64,000 bases of DNA, taken from Eulemur rufifrons. Lineage: Eukaryota > Chordata > Mammalia > Primates > Lemuridae. A program made the translations under genes and the position numbers. Every line of letters starts with the position of its first letter. Position 1 is the first letter of the stretch. The notes beneath the pieces are model-generated. The model was not told the origin of the DNA. It did no database searches and was given only the letters and a program-made list of their open reading frames with translations. The stretch is taken from positions 35,798,738 through 35,862,737 of the forward strand of contig NC_090996.1 in NCBI RefSeq assembly GCF_041146395.1, given 5' to 3'. Below, in pieces: positions 37,801-50,900 of the stretch.

Positions 37801-40800
37801 GTGCTGCCCTTGCCCTCGCCCGACAGCAGCGACTCGCGCTCCCCGCGCTGGGCGCGGCGCTTGAGGCTGGGTGCGCGGCCCAGGCTGTTCCAGCTGGAGC
37901 GCCGGCTGCTCCAGGCGCTGCTGGGGCCCCAGGGGGAGCCGAGGGGGCTGGCCTGGAAGGGCGGGGGGTGCGTGGGTGGAGGTGGGCGGGGGCGTCCTCC
38001 CCACGCACCCCCACGTGTTCCACGCGGCATCGCGCCCCACGTGGGGCTGGCATCGCAGCACTGGGGGGGCCCAGCCCCACGGGGGCCACCTCCCTAGACG
38101 TGCAGACAGCCCCGCGGGGCAGACAGCTCCCCATCCCGTCTGCAGCAGGCAGGGACACAGCGGACGAGTGTCAGGCGCTCACTGGCACAGTGACACTCGG
38201 CTCTGTGCCCAGTGGAGGGCAGAGGGCAGAGGGCAGGCCCAGGTTATCTATCCTCAGGGCCAGAACCAGCTCAGAGCCAGCCGGGGTGCAGGCCGGGGGC
38301 GCGGCATCGGGGGGAGCTTGCTGGACACGGGGCTCCCCAGACAGCACCCTGGGCTGCTGACCGGGGTCTCGGGGCGCCCCAGTTTCCCGCCACCAGACCG
38401 GGGACTTGCAGAGAGGAGGTCCCGCTGCTTTCGGGGGACGTACAACCCACCAGACCCAGGGGCTTCCCTGGCTCACTCAGACCCTGTCGTTCAACTCCCG
38501 GGTGTCCAGGAACCCAGTGTGGCCTCCCCGACCCGTTCCCGTCCACCTTGGGGACGCTGTGGCTTTCCTGTCACAGACGTGCTTCCCTGTCTCAACGCTT
38601 TCCCGGGGACTGCACCCCGCCCCGCACCTGTCTGCCGGGGAGGCGTTTCCCCAGAGAGGCTCCAGCAAGAGCGATTGTGGTGACACACAGCCCTCCGCCC
38701 TGCTGCCCCCAGGCCGTTCCCACGCAGCTCGCCTGTCCCTCCGACACACGCGCCGTGCTCTGCCGGCTGTCACGGCACACGTGAGCTTCCACCCCCGTCA
38801 GGCACCGGCACACGCCTCAGAGAACACCCGGCCACCAGGGCTGGGTTCATGGGGCGTAAGGGGGGCGCATGGGGACCCTCACTGGTCTCTGGGGGAGGGC
38901 CGTGAGGACCGGCCAGGTGGAGCCTGGAGGTGCTGGGTGCCGGGCGGGGGGCCCTACCAGAGATTTCTGGTCCCCCAGCTGGGGGTCCATGGAGCTGCCG
39001 CTGCCGCGCCGTGAGTCCTGGAGGCCGTGGGTCACGTCCAGGTGTGGGGAGCTCTTCGGGGTGGGCATGGGCGTGGCCGCCGTGCGCACAATGAGGGGAG
39101 GGGGCAGGCTGCCTCGGCCCTCCAGCGGCCCGTTGGGGGTCACCGCCAGCGTGTACGTCTTCATCTCTGCAGGGGCAGGGAGGGCAGCGGGTGGGCGCCC
39201 GGGGACAGGACTCCTCTGCCCTCGCCAGGACCCGCCTGCGCCAGCGCCGCCCTCACCCTGACCGTCCGCACACGCACCCATGGCTCGGAGGTCTCTGAAC
39301 TTGTCCAGGTCCTCCTCGAAGTGGGGTGGACGTCTTGTCCTCGTCTGTGTCAGATCTGTTGGCATCACCCTGAGCCCCGCAAAGCATGGGGTGGGTCTCA
39401 GACTCGTGGAAGGTGAAGAGGCCCAGCCTCCCTGGCCAGGTCAGGCCAGACCCCTGCCCAGCACGCCTGGCTCTGCCCCTGTGCCTGGAAGCTGCTGCCC
39501 CCACCCCCACAAGCCCCCCACCCCCATAAGCCCCCCACCTCCACCTGGAAGCCCCCCCACCTCCGCCTGGAAGCCCCCCCACCTCCGCCTGGAAGCCCTC
39601 CACCAGGATGGCCACGAGCAGGTTGAAGAGGACGTAGTTGCCGAAGGTCATCAGGGCCACGAAGTAGAGGGCGGCCCAGGAGGAGGTGGAGGCCATGCCG
39701 TTGTACAGCACCACGTTCCAGTCCTCCTGCGTCAGGATCTGGGGGTGGGGCCGAGGGTCAGCTGGACCCCGCGACGCGGGCACGTCCTCAGGCCTGGCAG
39801 CTCCCAGCCAGCAGGAAGGCCACATGCGCCCACCGCCCTGGGGGGCATCCTCACCACAGCCCCAGCCTCAGCCCCGCCCACTTTACCTGGAACACGGTGA
39901 CGATGGCCCACAGCAGGGAGTCAAAGTTCTTCCTATCTGGGATGGTGTCTCCCGTGTCTGTCTTCAGGCTGAATTTGCAGCCAAAGAGGTGCATGCCCAG
40001 GATGCTGGGGTGGGAGGGTGCACTCAGCGGGGCAGGGAGGAGGGAGAGGGGGAGGAGAGAGGGGGAGGAGGGAGGAGGGAGGTGGGAGAGGGAGGAAAGA
40101 GGGGGAGAAGGAAAGAGGGAGGGGGAGGAGGGAGGGGGAGGAGGGAAGGGGAGGAGGGAGGGAAGGAGGGAGGTGGGAGGGGGAGGAGAGGGGGAGGAGG
40201 GAGGTGGGAGAGGGAGGAAAGAGGGAGGAGGAGGAGGGAGGAGGAGGAGGGAGGGGGCGGAGGGAGGGAAGGAGGGAGGGGGGAGGAGAGAGAGGGAGGA
40301 GGGAGGTGGGAGAGGGAGGAAAGAGGGAGGGGGAGGAGGGAGGGAAGGAGGGAGGATGGAGGTGGGAGGGGAAGGAGAGAGGAGGAGGAGGGAAGAGGGA
40401 GGGAGGGGAAGAGGGAGGAGGGAGGGAAGGAGGGAGGAGGGAGGGGGAGGAGAGAGAGGGAGGAGGGAAGAGGGAGGGGGAGGAGGGAGGGGGAGGAGGG
40501 AAGAGGGAGGGGGAGGAGGGACAGGAGGAGGGAGGATGGAGGGGGAGGAGGGCGAGGGTGCTGGGTCAGCCCATCCCAGCCCATCCCAGCCCTGAGCTCT
40601 CTGGCTCACACGGGACTCCCAGCCCTGCAGCTGAGTGGCTTCCCTGCTACAGGGGAGAAGGCCGATGCCAGCGGCGGGTGGACACCTGAGGCTCCTGGTT
40701 TCGAGCAGCAGTGGGACCTGCTGCACCCGCCGCACGCAGCCCTGCTGGGTCCCGAGCCCCCGGCCTGGACAGGTGCCCACGCACCAGCTCGTCCTGCCCC

Positions 40801-43800
40801 CACCCCGCTCTCCCTCGACCACGGTCCCTGACGTGTCCATCTGGGGGATCAGCCAGCGCCTGGCACACAGCAGGCGCCCAATCAGCGCTGCTGAGTGAAG
40901 GAAGCCGACCAGCTCCCGCAGACGCCCTGGGCCAGCAGAGGGGAGGGGCCTGCTCTCCGGGGGGCCGTGCAGGGCAGGCCCCCCTCGGAGGCCGGGCCGC
41001 CCGCGCACCTGAAGATGAAGATGAAGAGCATGAGCAGCATGCAGAAGGTGGCCACGTTGTCCATGGTCTTCACGAGCACCACCAGCTGGCGCCGCAGGGC
41101 GGGCAGGAAGCGCACCAGCTTGAGCACGCGCAGCAGCCGGAAGGTGCGCAGCACCGACAGCCCGCCGTCCGCCTGCCCCACGATCTCCCAGACGCTGTGG
41201 GCAGCGCCCGGCGAAGGTCAAGGGGGAGTCCCTGACCCCAGCAGGACTGCCGGCCCGGGAGCCACCGTGGCCTTGCTCCGTCTGTGGTCCGGGAGCAGGT
41301 CCGGCTGCATCTAGGTGCCCGCAGGGCCGTGGCAGCATCTCTGAAGCCACCCGTCCCTGGATCCCAGGGAGGCCTGGCGCTGGCCGGCCAGGGAGGGGTC
41401 ACGGAGGCTCCCCACTGAGGGCGTCCTCCGGCCCTGCCCCTTGCGAGCCACGCCAGGCTGGCCTGTTCCGGGTCACCCTCCCCCCACCAGGGTGCGAGGC
41501 CCTTTCCCGGCTCTGCCTCCTCCTGGGGGAAGGGGTCCCCTCAAACTCTCCTGACCCTGTGGTCTGTTTCTGTTGTGGCAAATGCCCCCAAGGCACGTGG
41601 GATTTGGCCTCTTAAGCTGGTCTTTGTCATGAGGGCTGAGCCCTCAACCGGGTTTGGTCTGGAGACCGAAAGGCTGCTAAGCGCCGGCTCCATTCCTGCA
41701 GGGAAGGGCTCTGCCAGGCTCTAGAAACACCCATCTGGGATGCGGCTGACGGCGTGTGCCGGCCATGCCACAGGGAGGGGACTCTGCTCAGACCCTCCAA
41801 TGGCCAGGGCCCCGGGACACCCCTCCCGTGGCTGCCACAGTGCTGTCGCTGGCGCGTCTCCCTGGGGACGGGGCTCTGGGCACGGGTGCCGCGCCCCGCT
41901 GCCCGGGCAGGGCTGGGACCCACCTGATGACCACGATGACGCCGTCAAAGATGTTGTAGGGGCTGCGGGCGTAGCCCAGGGGGCCGCAGGCCACCAGCTT
42001 CAGCAGCATCTCCAGGGCGAACATGCTGGTGAAGACCACGTTGCTGATCTCCAGGGCGTTGGTCAGCTCGTCGGGCTGCGGGCGACGGGGCTGTCAGGGC
42101 ACCCGCGGCTCCCACCTCGCGCGGCACCAGTCGGGGTGCGCGTCTGGCTGCAGCGAGGACCGAGGGACCCGCGGCCTGCGGCGGCCTCAGGAGAAGCCTC
42201 ATCAGCCGCTGTCCGGCAGGACCCCAGGAATGTCCCACCCACCCTGATGGGCCCTGCCGACCCGGGAGTCGCTGTCCCTGCCGCAGGCTCCACCCTCGCA
42301 CGGCCGCCCCGCCCGGCCTCCTCGCCCAGGTGGCCAAGGCCCTGCAGTCGGAGTCCCCCGACTGCCCCACGGTGAGAGACGAGGGGGCAGCGTCAGCCCA
42401 GGAAGCCCAGAGCCCCTCGGCCGTCACGGTGAACGCGGCAGGGTGGTGGCAGGAGCTGGCCAGGTCCCCGGAGAGGGTGGCCTCTCCCTGCCCACCCAGC
42501 TCTGCCCCGTCCCAGGCAGGCCGAGCAGGCGGCTGCGCAGGGTCTACGGCATCTGGACGACGCGGGGGCGGGGGGGGGAGAGGCGCCACCCACCCTCCCT
42601 CCTGGGCCCAGAGTCCTCCTCACGGGGCCCACCCGGCTGTGCGGTGGGTACCTCGGCCCGCGCCTCTGGGCACCCTCATCCTTGGGGGTCCGCGGTGGTC
42701 TCCCTGCCCCACCCCACACTGGAGGCCCCAGGGCTGGAACCGCGGGGTCTGTGCTGGCCGCACCGCAGAGGCCCAGCCCACGGGAGCCACGAGCGCTCGT
42801 CGAGCATGTGGGACAAATTCCCACCACGGCCACCCCCGGCCCAACCCCCCAGCCCCCGCCCCGTAAGAAGCGGAGCTCCCGGGACGCACGGGGCCTCCCT
42901 GCCCGACCCGCACCTGCTCGTGGTGCTCGACGCCCATGCTCAGCGTGTTCACCAGGATGGCCGCCATGATGCCGCGGCTGAAGTACTTGCTGTCCACGAT
43001 GCGCCGGAGCTTGCCGCCCACGGAGGCCCAGAGGCGGCGCAGCCTGCCCGGCTTGCCCGAGGCCGCCCGCCGCCGCGCACTGCCCTGGCCCGGCGTGCCC
43101 GCCGCTGGGGGCGGCTGCACGGGGTCCCGGCGGTCACCACGCCGCACGTCCTGCGTGAACTCGTAGACCCCGTGGCCGTCCGAGTCTCCGCTCTCTGAGC
43201 CGCTGAGCTCCAGCTCGGGGTCCTCCATGGCGCTGGCGCAGTACGGGCAGCTCTTCAGCTCGCAGGTCAGCGTGCCCGCCTGGGGGCTGGGCAGCGGGCA
43301 GGGCACGCTCAGGCCCGACAGGTGGCTGGGGGCGCGGCCCAGGCCTGCAGGACAAGGGCAGGGACAGGCCACGCTCAGCCGCGCTGTGACAAGGCACCTA
43401 GGAGCACAGGCCCACGTGGGCCGTGGGGTTGGCAAGTCCCCAAACGTCCATCTGAGCCCTAACGTCCGGTACCTGCGAGGGGACCAGGTATGGAAACGGG
43501 GTCTCTGCAGATGAGACTGACAAAGATGGCGTCGCCCAGAGCACAACGGCCCCAACCCAGGACAGGTGCCCTCACGTGGAGAGAAAGCAAAGACGCGCAC
43601 AGGGACGTGTCCACGGGCTCAGGGCCACCGACGGCCAGACACCAGCGCAGGCGGGGAGGGGCCTCCCTGGAGCCTCCAGAAGGCGCCAACCCCGCGACAC
43701 CTGGACTCGGGACTTCTGCTGTTACGAGGCCCCAGTCGGTGGTGTTGCCACAGCAGACACAGGACAGCGGGGACACTGTCACACACCTAAGCACACAGCC

Positions 43801-46800
43801 GTGCACACCTGGCACACTCGTGAACACCTGGCACACGCACCTGGGCACACTGTGACACCTGGACACACACATACACCTGGGCACACACACCTGGGCCCGC
43901 TGCATTCACACCTAGGTACATACATACACACACACCTGGGCACACTCACATTGACCCCTGGGAGCAGACACCAGGCGCACTCATGAACACCTGGCACACA
44001 CACCTGGGCACACTCAGACCTGGGCGCACACACCTGGGCACACTCACCTTGACCCCTGGGTGCACAGACACCTGGGCGCACACCCGGGCACATTCACCCC
44101 TCCACAGCCGCACTCTGCCCCAGGGCCACGCCGTGCCCACAAACATAGCACAAGCCACGTCCTGGCAGCCCCTGCACACAGGTGAGCCGACCTCCGCATT
44201 CGACTCAGCCCACCTAAGCTGCCATCCCCCACGGAACTTCCGCAGAAATGGCCAACCGACCTGTGTCGCGTCTCCACGCCAGGCGCTGGCAGCCACGTGC
44301 GGCTCTCGCGCCAGCACCACGCTGTGGTTTCCACGCCACATGCACGGGCCCCACGGCCACTGCCCGTCCCACGCTCACTCGCACACCCTGGGCACCCTGG
44401 GCTCGGTGCGTGGGACACACGGCGGCCCGTGGCCACCCTCGCTCCTGGCACAGCCCCCGCGCGGTGGGCACACACGCCTTCCCGCCACGCACACATCTGC
44501 ACACACAGCCTGGGGGGCCTCCGAGCTCACGCGGACCCCGACCACCCGGGGGTTCCGGCACCTCCCAGTCAACTGTGGGTCCCAGGTGGGCTGAAGCCAA
44601 GGCCCTGGGCGGGAGGACCCTCTGGGAGCCCCCCCTCCCCAACCCTTAGTGACTCTGTGACTTTGCCTTCCCCTCCCGTCCCGCCGCAGCCTCAGTCTCC
44701 CCACCTAGAAGAGAGGGCGACCCTGATGGCCACTAAGGGCTCTGCAAGTCTTGCAGGGAAGTGGCCGGGCCAGGGACACGGGCATAAGCCCCTCTCGGGG
44801 CTGGGCAGGGGCAGTGGGACGTGCCCCGAGGTTTCTACCACCTCCCAGCACACGTCTGCGCCCCCCTGAGCCGCCAGTGCCCGGAGCTCGCTATGGACAG
44901 ACGGACGCAGGGCCCCCTCCTCCCTTCCCAGGGGCAGCAGGGCACAGCGGGTCCACGTCATGAAGCACATAGCTGGGCTCCTGGGGTGCCTGGAGCGGGG
45001 TGCGGGGACACCCTGGGGGCCCTGCCCCACCCCGCCTGGGTCCCACCGGCCTCCTCCGTGGGCCGGGGCTGGGGGTCCTCACCGTGTTCCCCGACCACGT
45101 GCTGGATCTTCTCGTAGGCGTCGGGGCTGCCCAAGCTCAGGGGGCTGTGCCCTCTGGCGCCCAGCGGCGCGCCGGGCTGCGTCCCCTGGGGCGAGGGGCT
45201 GGCGCCGCCTTTGCCGCCACCTGCCGCCGAGGGCAGGATGGTGGGGTAGTTCATGGCGCCCAGCCCCGTGGCCAGCTTGAGGCTCGCGGTGGCGGTGGCC
45301 TCGGCGTGTGCCACCCGGGCCCTCTCCTGCGGCCCTTCCACGTGGCAGTCGGCGTGGTAGATGCTGTGCACGGACTCCGCGTCGGGCGGCCCTCGGCCCG
45401 GGGAGGGCGGCGAGGGGGGTCCGCCCGCCCGCACCAGCCTGGTGTCTCCGGCGCCCGGCTCCGGGCCGGGCCTGCGCGGGCTGCCGTGGCTGAAGTGGTA
45501 GTGGTGGTGGTGGTGGTGGTGGTGATGGTAGACCAGGTGGTGGACGGAGGCCGCGTGGCCGCCCACCCGGCGGGGCCGGCGCCCGGCGCCCTGGCCGTGC
45601 GGGGCGCCGCCGGGATCCACCTTCTTGCGCCAGCGGCTCTGCCAGCGGGCACAGAGGCGCAGGCTGCGCCGTTTGACCTTGCGGCAGATGTGGCCCAGGT
45701 ACTTGAGCAGCTCCTCGTAGCAGCTGCCCGGCTCCGAGAAGCTGGCCAGGGTGCTGTCGTTGGACAGGTGCCGCGCCCGCTGCTCCCGCATCAGCCGGCT
45801 CTCCCGCTGCTTGGTCTCCGAGAACTGCGTGGCGATCACCACCAGGCACAGGTTGATCATGAAGAAGGAGCCCACCTGTGGCGGCGGGCGGGCGGCCGTG
45901 AGCCAGTGCGGCCCTGACGCGGTGTGGCCCCGCCGGGGCTGCCCACGCGAGGGCCGGACACGTGGGAACAGGACCAGAGGGGACGCCCCGTGACGGGCGG
46001 GGCCCCTGCGGTGGCCTGCGCTGACCCCTGGCGTCTGGAACAGGTGGCACAAGGTAGGTGCCTCCTGCTCACCTGTGGATCGGAGGGGAGACCTGGAACC
46101 TTCTGTCCAGGTCGTCCTCGCGGCTCACCCCTGTCCTGCAGATGTGTCTCTGGCAGGACGCTCGACTGTGGCCACCGTCCCCTCCTCGTCAGGCCCTCCC
46201 CACCCCCTGCTTTCCTCCTTAACCCGTGTCACTGTGCAGCGACTCCTTTGCCGTCCAGGGACGAGGTGGGGACGTCTGTCTGTTTTTGTCACCTGCTGGC
46301 CTGGGGGAGGCTCTGGCACACCCAGGGCCTCGCTACTGTTTTCTGGCCGACTAACTGGCCCAACCCGCCTGGACACAAGGCCACCGAGAGGACCAGGTGA
46401 GGGACGTGTCTGGGGCCACGACCGCAGTGGAGAGCTGCGGCCCCGAGAGGGGGTCCCGGCTCTCCTGCAGCCTCCGGACGGCACCTGGGAGGCGGGGGCT
46501 GCACGGCCCTCCTGGCCGCTCTGGCCACAGGACCCCTACCAGCCTGTCGTCCTCCCGCTGGAGGCTGCACAGAACCCCACCCCCCGCCCATCCAGGACCC
46601 CTCGCTGCCTGCCCCGCCCCACCCCCGAACACCCCCGAACACCGCCGGGCAGCTGCCGTGCGCACTCACAATGATGAGCAGGATGAAGTAGATGAAGTTG
46701 TAGAAGGAGTGGGCGTCCATGACGTAGTACATGATGTCCACCCAGCCCTCCAGCGTGATCACCTGCGGAGGGCGGCGGCTCACAGGCAGGCCCTGCGCCC

Positions 46801-47914
46801 GCCCCGCCGGGACCACCCATCGCCAGTGGGGCTCCTTTCGGGGGTCCCCGTCCCGCTGTCCCGCCGAGCCCAGCCCCGGCGCCCACCTGGAAGATGGCGA
46901 TCCAGGCGTAGCCGATGTTGTCGAAGTTGATGGCGCCGTTGTGCGGGTTGGAGTCGCCGGAGCGGCACACGTTGTAGTACTGGTTCCAGTTGATGCAGGC
47001 GTTGCGGGCGGCGCCCGCGCCCTCGGCCTGGGGCTGCGTGTAGGCCTCCCAGCCCAGCGTGCACGGCACGCGCAGCTCGCGGCGGCCGGGGATGTGCGAG
47101 CACTTCTGCATGCCGTTGTCGCGGCGCGCGGAGCAGATGAACGGGTTCTCCTCGCCCTCGTCCGTCTGGTAGTACGGCCGCAGGAACGTCAGGTTGTTGT
47201 TCCTGGGGTAGCGGCACAGCCGGGGTCAGGCCCGCGGGACCAGCGGGGAAGCTCCGCGCTGCGCGTGTGTGGGTCTCGCCTCCCCACTGTGCCCCTCCGA
47301 GCCTGAATCCGGCTCTGCCACTGGCCCTGCCTGTGGGGCTCCTCCTCCCCCGTCCCCCACTGAGCGCCCGCAGGTGACACCGGGACCCCAACTGTGGCAG
47401 GGGCCTAGGGGCTCGCAGCACTGGTCTTCGTCCAACCCTGGTGCTGGGGGGCGTCTGTGGGGCCTGGGGGCGGAGCCTCAGGGCACAGCAGTCACCGCAG
47501 CCCCCCCACCCCCCCCACCCCCCCCACTCCCCCCACTCCCCGTCTCCTTTGGGGGCTGCACAGGGGGACGCGTCGGGCCAGGGCGGGACGGACGAGCAGC
47601 CTCTGTCCAGAGGACAGGGAAGATGCGTCAGTGCAGGGACACCGGAGCGCAGCATCCCAGCGAGGGGGCTCCGCTGGGAGGGTCTCCCCGGCTGCAGCGA
47701 GGCAGCAAGAGGCGGTGGGAAGTGCCGGGCTGGCCCAGGATGAGCTCAGCCCCCTCCAGGCAGGCCTCTTGGACTGCAGAGTGCTGGGGTCAGATCCCCA
47801 CCCCTGGCTCCCCCAGAGCTCGCCTTGTAGCACCTGCCACCTGCCACCTGCCGGCCTCATCTGGCCCGGCCTGCCCCGGATCAGCCCTGACGCTCCCTGG
47901 GGCCTCCTTCCATG

Positions 47915-47954
<40 letters not shown>

Positions 47955-50900
47955 TGGGCACCAGGGCACCGCCCACCTGCCCGGCACCCCAGGCTGGCGC
48001 TCCCCCGCCCCACATGAGGCCATCCCACGGGCCTGGGAGGCAGGGCAGGCTGGCAGAGCCCACGGGGTCAGGCGCCAAGAGGTGAATGTGCACCCCACCC
48101 CCAGGGTGTCACCCCGGCAGGGACAGTTCCTGATGCTGAAGGCAGCACAGCCTCAGCCATACACACGTGGGGAGACAGACCCAGACGAGCAGGAACAGAC
48201 ACGGAACCACACGGGGAGTGAGACAGACTCGCCAGGAGCCCCGTGGTCAAACTTGTGTTTCAGGAAACGGGGCCCAGGGGCGGGGCCTGCTGGGTGGGTG
48301 GCAACACCGGGGCAGGGCCTGATGGGTGGGCGGAGCCGGGTGGGCGGAGCCACCAGGGCGGGGCTTGCGCACCTGACGAAGGTGCTGTCCAGGAAGCAGC
48401 GGTTCCGCAGCAGGCCAGCCCAGAGCTGCACGCCTACGATGCCGAAGATGAAGAAGACGAAGAAGCAGAGCAGCAGGACGTTCCCGAGCATGGGCAGCGT
48501 GTCCAGCAGCAAGGTGACCAGGATGCGCATGCCTGCGGGCAGGGGCGGCTGAGCTCCCCCGAGACCGGGCCCCCCACGGCTCTCCCGGTCCAGACCCACA
48601 CCCCAGGGGGCTGCGGCACCTAGGGGAGGGGCAGGGGTCTGGCCACGTGGGTCTCCAGGTCCTCAGCTGACCCCAGGCTGTCTGAGGCCTCCGCAGGGGA
48701 GGGCAGCATCTTGGACTGCCCTGGGGGTGTCCAGCAGGCTCGGGGTTCGGGGAGCCTTTGTCGCATTCCCAGTGAGCACACTGGGGCGCGCACTGGCGTG
48801 GCGAGGGCCAGTTTCGAAGCCCTTGTTCCTGGGGGCTGTGGCTGCGCAAACTCAAGACTAACCCAGGCAGTGGGTCCCTTGCTCCTCCCCGGCCTGCCTT
48901 CCTCCCCGAACTCAGGAGACGAGGCTCTTTCTCCCAAAACCTAAGCAAGGACTGGGCTAAGGCTGCAGGCAGAGCCCTGGGCCATGGACTAAGGTCTCAT
49001 AGATTATCACCCAGGGGTGGCGATAGCAAAACAGCCTCCTCACAGCATGAGGACAAGTCAGAGCCAAGAGGGACAGTGAAGTCTCAGAATCGGCCAAGAG
49101 GAAGTTCACTGAGGACAGAGAATCAGTGAGCATTGCGCTGGCCAGACAACAGCTGACTCAGAGATCACAGATGATCCAGGGGTCAGAGTGGACCCCATGC
49201 AGACAGAATGAGATGCAGCCCTGGACATGTCCTGGGACTAATTATGAGAAGCATGTGGTCCTGCTTGTGAGAGTTACCCTCCGTAGGGCAGGAGCGTGTC
49301 CCCAGGAGGCGGCCAGGCTGCCAGCAGCAGTTTTGGCCACTCAGGGAATTCTGTGAATAGTGAGGGAGGCTGTGCTAGGTTGCTTCACTCCGCCAAGCGG
49401 GCCCAGGCAGAGATCGCCGCTGGCTCTGTGCTGAGCAGACTGAGCACACACGGGATGCCAGGCACAGGGCTCAGAGCCACATGTGCACCCCTCACCTCAC
49501 TCGCCATCCCTGGGGACAGGCACCACCGTACCCCGCTGCTTCGGCTGGGGAAACTGGGTCGCACAGTGCGGGAGCCCGGCCTGCCCCGCAAGGGTTGAGC
49601 CAGCAGGCGGGTGGAGGAAAGACTCAGGGCCAACGGCACAACCCCGACCCACCTGCCCTGCCCTGGGGGTGCCGCTCTGGCACTGGGGGGGTCACACGCG
49701 TGCAGGTGCACACACAGCCTCGCGGGCACTGCACCCCCAGCCCGGAAACAGAGCAGCTGACTCAGCCCCGAACTCAACGCCTCCGAGGGAGACCCCAGAC
49801 CAGCCTCCGAGGGAGACCCCAGACCAGCCTCCGAGGGAGACCTCAGACCAGCCTCCGAGGGAGACCCCAGACCAGCCTCCGAGGGAGACCTCAGACCACC
49901 GCAGACGCAGGGGACGACCAGCACTTGGACAGGCCGTTTCCCGCACGCTTCCCCTCACCCGCTCATGTGCGCACACAGACGACTTCTGCACCTGGCCCCC
50001 CGTGCAGCTGCTGGCCACGGCCTGGAGGGTTTCTGGCCTCCCTAAGGTGCCAGCCCAGGCCAGTCTGCTTCCCACCTCCCCCCTTGGGGGTGGGGGCGGA
50101 GGTGGTGCCAGTACGGGTGACCGGGAGACGTCCTCCTCGCTCCCTCTGAGTCAGGGGACAGCACAGGCCCTCAGCTTGGCTGCCTGCTCTAGGAGGGTGG
50201 GGTGGCCGCAGAGGCAGCAGGAGAGCTGAGCCGCACTCCCCCGGGTGTCTCCATCAGCCTTGGGGCACACTGGGGTGGGCAGACAGCAAAGCCACCAGGG
50301 ATCTGCTCAGCCCTCAGCCTCACCCAACATGCCAGACAGATGAAGAGCCGCAAGTTCAGAGTGGTCCCTGTGACTTGCACTATGGGGGCCAGGACCCTGC
50401 GAATCCTGACTGCCCACCACACCAGCCAGCTTGATCTTCCTTAGGAAAAAAGTGGCAATTCCCGCAGGGCCCGCATGCAGGGCCAGCCCCTCGTGCCCCA
50501 GTGCAGGAGCCTGGGCTGGATCCGAGTGCCCGGGAGCCATCGCCCCCCAGTGTCCGGCTCCGCGGGGCTGGCAGGCCTCTCAGACCTGCCTGTCGCAAGC
50601 TGGGCAGGGCTGGGGTGCTTACTGGGCACGCGGTTGATGGCCCGGAGGGGCCGCAGGACACGCACGGTCCGGATGGCGGAGAGGCTCACGTTGTGTCCGT
50701 CCAGAGAGTACTCCATCATGCTGGGGGCAGAGCGGGGGCTTAGCGGTGGGGTGGGGTACAGGGGGCCCAGGGCCACAGCGCTCCATGGCAGCCTGCCAAA
50801 TGGCCACACCCCCCCGAGAGCCTGGAACCCCCAGGGCTGGGCCCCGAGGCGGGAGGAGCACGACCCTGTCACCACTGGGAGGCCCCTCAGGACTCACAGG

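Larger units (their letters stand above)
39583..43344 (-). other. CACNA1H: CACNA1H domain II exons
   Basis: Exons 42914–43344 (end of I–II loop, then IIS1 after [11 protein letters not shown]), 41924–42075 (S2–S3), 41009–41194 (S4 with [17 protein letters not shown]5), 39887–40004 (S5 end and turret, GMHLFGCKF) and 39583–39738 (pore TQEDW and S6, ending VEGFQAE). All are in frame. The donor of the last exon lies within a 22-base tandem repeat. Confidence 0.93.
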
